From positions 99,079 to 107,641 of the forward strand of contig DITK01000027.1 of the NCBI GenBank assembly GCA_002422785.1: a stretch of 8,563 bases of DNA, read 5' to 3'. This DNA comes from Francisellaceae bacterium UBA6186. Its GTDB lineage: Bacteria > Pseudomonadota > Gammaproteobacteria > UBA6186 > Azoamicaceae. Under the pieces are notes generated by a model. The model saw nothing but the letters and a program-made list of their open reading frames with translations, was not told the DNA's origin and did no database searches. Position numbers and translations under genes: made by a program. Below, in pieces: positions 6,481-8,563 of this stretch (its first letter is position 1; every line of letters starts with the position of its first letter).

Positions 6481-8448
6481 ATGTTATATAGATACATAAT
6501 AAATTTTTTATATTTTATTTTTTTATTAAGTATAAACAAAGGAATATATGCTTATTCTAGTTCAGAACTTGAATCAGTTAATGTTATAAAAAATTTACAA
6601 ATGCAGCGTAAGTTGTTTATTCAAGCAGAAGAAGAATTAAAAAAAAATAAAAATAGTAATCCTGAAGCAATTTTAAAAAAATTTTTTATCCCTTTAGTTA
6701 ATTATCCATTATATCCATATTTGGAATTTATGGCTTTGCAGCAATCTATGCAAAATATTAATTTTTATAAGATGGATGATTTTGTCAGTAAATATAAAGA
6801 TACACCTCTTGCTAAACCTTTGAGAGAATCTTGGTTGTTACATAATGCTAAACAAAAAAAATGGGAAAATTTTTTGCAAGGTTATAGTGAAACTGATAAT
6901 ACAGAATTACAGTGTTATTTTATTCAAGCAAAAAATAAATCTAATAATAATTTAATTGAATTTGATGAAAAAATAAAAAAAATTTGGTTAACTAGTGATG
7001 TTCAGCCAAAAGCTTGCGATATAGTATTTAATAATTGGAAACAACAAGGTTTTATGACCAGAGCCATGATTTGGCAAAGAATTAAATTAGCTATTACTGC
7101 TAATAAAATTGCATTTGCTAGATATCTAGGTTTAAATTATTTACCAAAATCAGAACAATCTATTATAGAATTATGGGTAAGGGTACATGATAATCCGTTG
7201 TTAATTATTAAAAAACATTATTTTTCACATAATACTCATCCGGCTATTACTGAAATTTTGATTTATGGAATTTTGAATATTGCTAAAAAAGATCCAGAAC
7301 AAGCGGTAAAAATTTGGCAAATTTTATCTAAAATGCATCCATTTACTGAACGACATTATAATTATATTGTTAGGGGGATAGCGGTTGCTTTAGCTAAAAC
7401 ATCCCATCCGAATTCCTCAGAATGGCTAAACAAAATTTCCCCAGAATATAAAGATCAAGAAGTATATAATTTGCAATTAGTTTTATCTCTTAAAGACACT
7501 AGATGGGATAATATTATTGAAATTTACTCTAATCTACCAATGAATTTTCAAAATCAAGAAAAATGGTTGTATTGGTATGCTAGATCTTTAGAGATGCATA
7601 ATAAATCAATAGACAGTAAAAAAATTTTAATAGAGCTATCAACTAAACGTAGCTATTATGGATTTCTGTCTAGTGCTAAATTGTTAAGACCCTATAGTTT
7701 TAAATTTAAGCCAGTTGAGGTAAATGCCAAACAGATGAATATACTACTGCAAAATAAGTCTGTTCAGAGGGCGTATGAGTTATTAAAACTTGATAGGATT
7801 GGCAAAGCTAGCCAAGAATGGAATACTGCATTAAAAACTATGGTGGAGTGGGAGTTGCACGCAGCTGCCAAGCTTGCAGATAATTTAAGTATGCCTAATT
7901 GGGCGATAACGGCATTATCTGATGCCAAGGAGCAGGATGATTTATCTTTAAGGTTTCCTAAATATTATTCTCAACATATTGTTAACGAGGCTAAAAGAAA
8001 TCAATTAGATCCCGCTTGGGTATTTGCCGTAACTAGACAAGAAAGTGCCTTTAGACCAAATGTGAAATCTTACGCCGGTGCCTTGGGTTTGATGCAATTA
8101 ATGCCTAAAACTGGGTTTATGGTAGCAGAGACTATTAAAATAAATTTAAAAAATCATAACGATATACTAGACATAAATAACAACGTAAAATTAGGCAGTA
8201 AATATTTGCAATTAATGTTAGATCGTTATAAAAACGTTGTAGTTGCAACTGCTGCCTATAATGCAGGTCCAGGTCGTATTCAAAAATGGTTGCCTAATTA
8301 TGATATTGCAGCGGATGTGTGGGTGGAAACCATACCATTTAAAGACACTAGAGAGTATGTACAAAATGTTATGACATATACTGTAATCTATCAAAAATTA
8401 TTAGGTAATACTCATTATCTTAATATGCCCTTAATAAAAAAAATATAA
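6481..8448 (+). CDS. slt: Slt70-type soluble lytic murein transglycosylase
   Basis: Slt cleaves the MurNAc-GlcNAc bond of peptidoglycan in the periplasm and forms 1,6-anhydroMurNAc ends. The 655-residue protein has a signal peptide (about 1-24, ending GIYA). A long all-helical superhelical domain follows (about 30-440) with the family segment FFIPLVNYPLYPYLEF (68-83). The C-terminal lysozyme-like domain starts near 490. Its catalytic Glu is Glu521 in VTRQESAFRP, followed by GALGLMQLMP (533-542), AAYNAGPGRIQKW (591-603) and the WVETIPFKDTREYV block. Length and layout match E. coli Slt70 (645 residues), and all motifs are intact. The ATG at 6481 begins the signal peptide, though no ribosome binding site is evident. 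Several A7-A9 runs occur in the N-terminal half, for example A9 at 6639-6647. Its product is the expected substrate of AmpG-family importers such as the one upstream. Confidence 0.96.
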   Translation: MLYRYIINFLYFIFLLSINKGIYAYSSSELESVNVIKNLQMQRKLFIQAEEELKKNKNSNPEAILKKFFIPLVNYPLYPYLEFMALQQSMQNINFYKMDDFVSKYKDTPLAKPLRESWLLHNAKQKKWENFLQGYSETDNTELQCYFIQAKNKSNNNLIEFDEKIKKIWLTSDVQPKACDIVFNNWKQQGFMTRAMIWQRIKLAITANKIAFARYLGLNYLPKSEQSIIELWVRVHDNPLLIIKKHYFSHNTHPAITEILIYGILNIAKKDPEQAVKIWQILSKMHPFTERHYNYIVRGIAVALAKTSHPNSSEWLNKISPEYKDQEVYNLQLVLSLKDTRWDNIIEIYSNLPMNFQNQEKWLYWYARSLEMHNKSIDSKKILIELSTKRSYYGFLSSAKLLRPYSFKFKPVEVNAKQMNILLQNKSVQRAYELLKLDRIGKASQEWNTALKTMVEWELHAAAKLADNLSMPNWAITALSDAKEQDDLSLRFPKYYSQHIVNEAKRNQLDPAWVFAVTRQESAFRPNVKSYAGALGLMQLMPKTGFMVAETIKINLKNHNDILDINNNVKLGSKYLQLMLDRYKNVVVATAAYNAGPGRIQKWLPNYDIAADVWVETIPFKDTREYVQNVMTYTVIYQKLLGNTHYLNMPLIKKI

Positions 8449-8460
8449 ATTCAAATATTT

Positions 8461-8469
8461 TGCTATAAT
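8461..8469 (+). promoter_or_regulatory. Extended -10 promoter
   Basis: TGCTATAAT combines a perfect TATAAT (8464-8469) with the TGn extension and needs no -35, which is absent here. Transcription would start near 8476, about 43 nt before the next gene's ATG. It begins only 12 bp after the slt stop, so the next gene is probably transcribed independently. Confidence 0.5.
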
Positions 8470-8518
8470 ATACTGAATTTAGCAGGTTATTTAATAACAA
8501 TAACAGGGATGGCATACG

Positions 8519-8563
8519 ATGATAAGATCTGATCAAAAAGTTGTAACTAGAGGTAGGGTTAAG
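8519..8563 (+). CDS. 5' end of an unidentified gene (partial)
   Basis: ATG at 8519 opens a frame that runs to the right edge for 15 codons and reads MIRSDQKVVTRGRVK. AGGGA (8505-8509) lies nine nt upstream, and an extended -10 promoter lies farther upstream. Another ATG at 8509 in a different frame reaches a stop after seven codons. The fragment is too short for me to recognise a family. Confidence 0.55.
   Translation, partial: MIRSDQKVVTRGRVK

Noticed and set aside
8509..8532. ATG at 8509 as the start of the last gene
   Set aside because: It ends at a TGA after seven codons, and AGGGA is too close to it; ATG 8519 has better spacing and stays open.
1..8563. tRNA or rRNA genes, CRISPR arrays, insertion sequences, phage genes or a multi-gene defence system
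   Set aside because: I found no cloverleaf with a CCA end, regularly spaced repeats, transposase or integrase motifs, or defence domains on either strand.

Overview
The window is AT-rich (roughly 70% A+T by eye). It encodes typical Gram-negative proteins: a class I polyhydroxyalkanoate (PHA) synthase, a PhaB reductase, an AmpG-type muropeptide transporter, a Slt70-type periplasmic lytic transglycosylase, a lipobox lipoprotein and a CspA-family protein. The Slt70 architecture with a CspA-like protein, low GC, a Sel1-repeat protein and a decayed protease suggests a host-associated or intracellular gammaproteobacterium, perhaps of the Legionellales/Coxiella/Rickettsiella type. That placement is inference; no rRNA or other phylogenetic marker is present.

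Layout. The left edge holds the 3' end of a plus-strand gene of unknown function (3-341) with short acidic TED-type repeats. It faces a minus-strand membrane-anchored Sel1-repeat protein (405-971). A 45-nt near-perfect palindrome (1037-1081) separates that gene from phaC (1107-2915, minus). phaC is divergent from phaB (3047-3787, plus) across 131 bp, in which the two best predicted promoters share one -35 region. An AmpG-like MFS transporter follows (3910-5160, plus). It converges with no spacer on a minus-strand lipoprotein (5161-5844) that has the M48 metalloprotease fold signature but has lost the HExxH residues. After a 253-bp AT-rich stretch come csp (6098-6319) and slt (6481-8448), both plus. 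An extended -10 promoter and the first 15 codons of another plus-strand gene (8519 onward) close the window.

How the genes fit together. PhaB makes (R)-3-hydroxybutyryl-CoA and PhaC polymerises it to polyhydroxybutyrate; the thiolase PhaA is not in the window. Slt cuts murein to 1,6-anhydro-muropeptides, and AmpG-family carriers import such products, so the right half has a peptidoglycan turnover theme. There are no tRNA or rRNA genes, CRISPR arrays, transposases or phage genes. No gene-free stretch exceeds 300 bp. I found no convincing new multi-gene system. The points most worth a second look are the catalytically dead M48-like lipoprotein, the long palindrome and the shared phaC/phaB promoter region.
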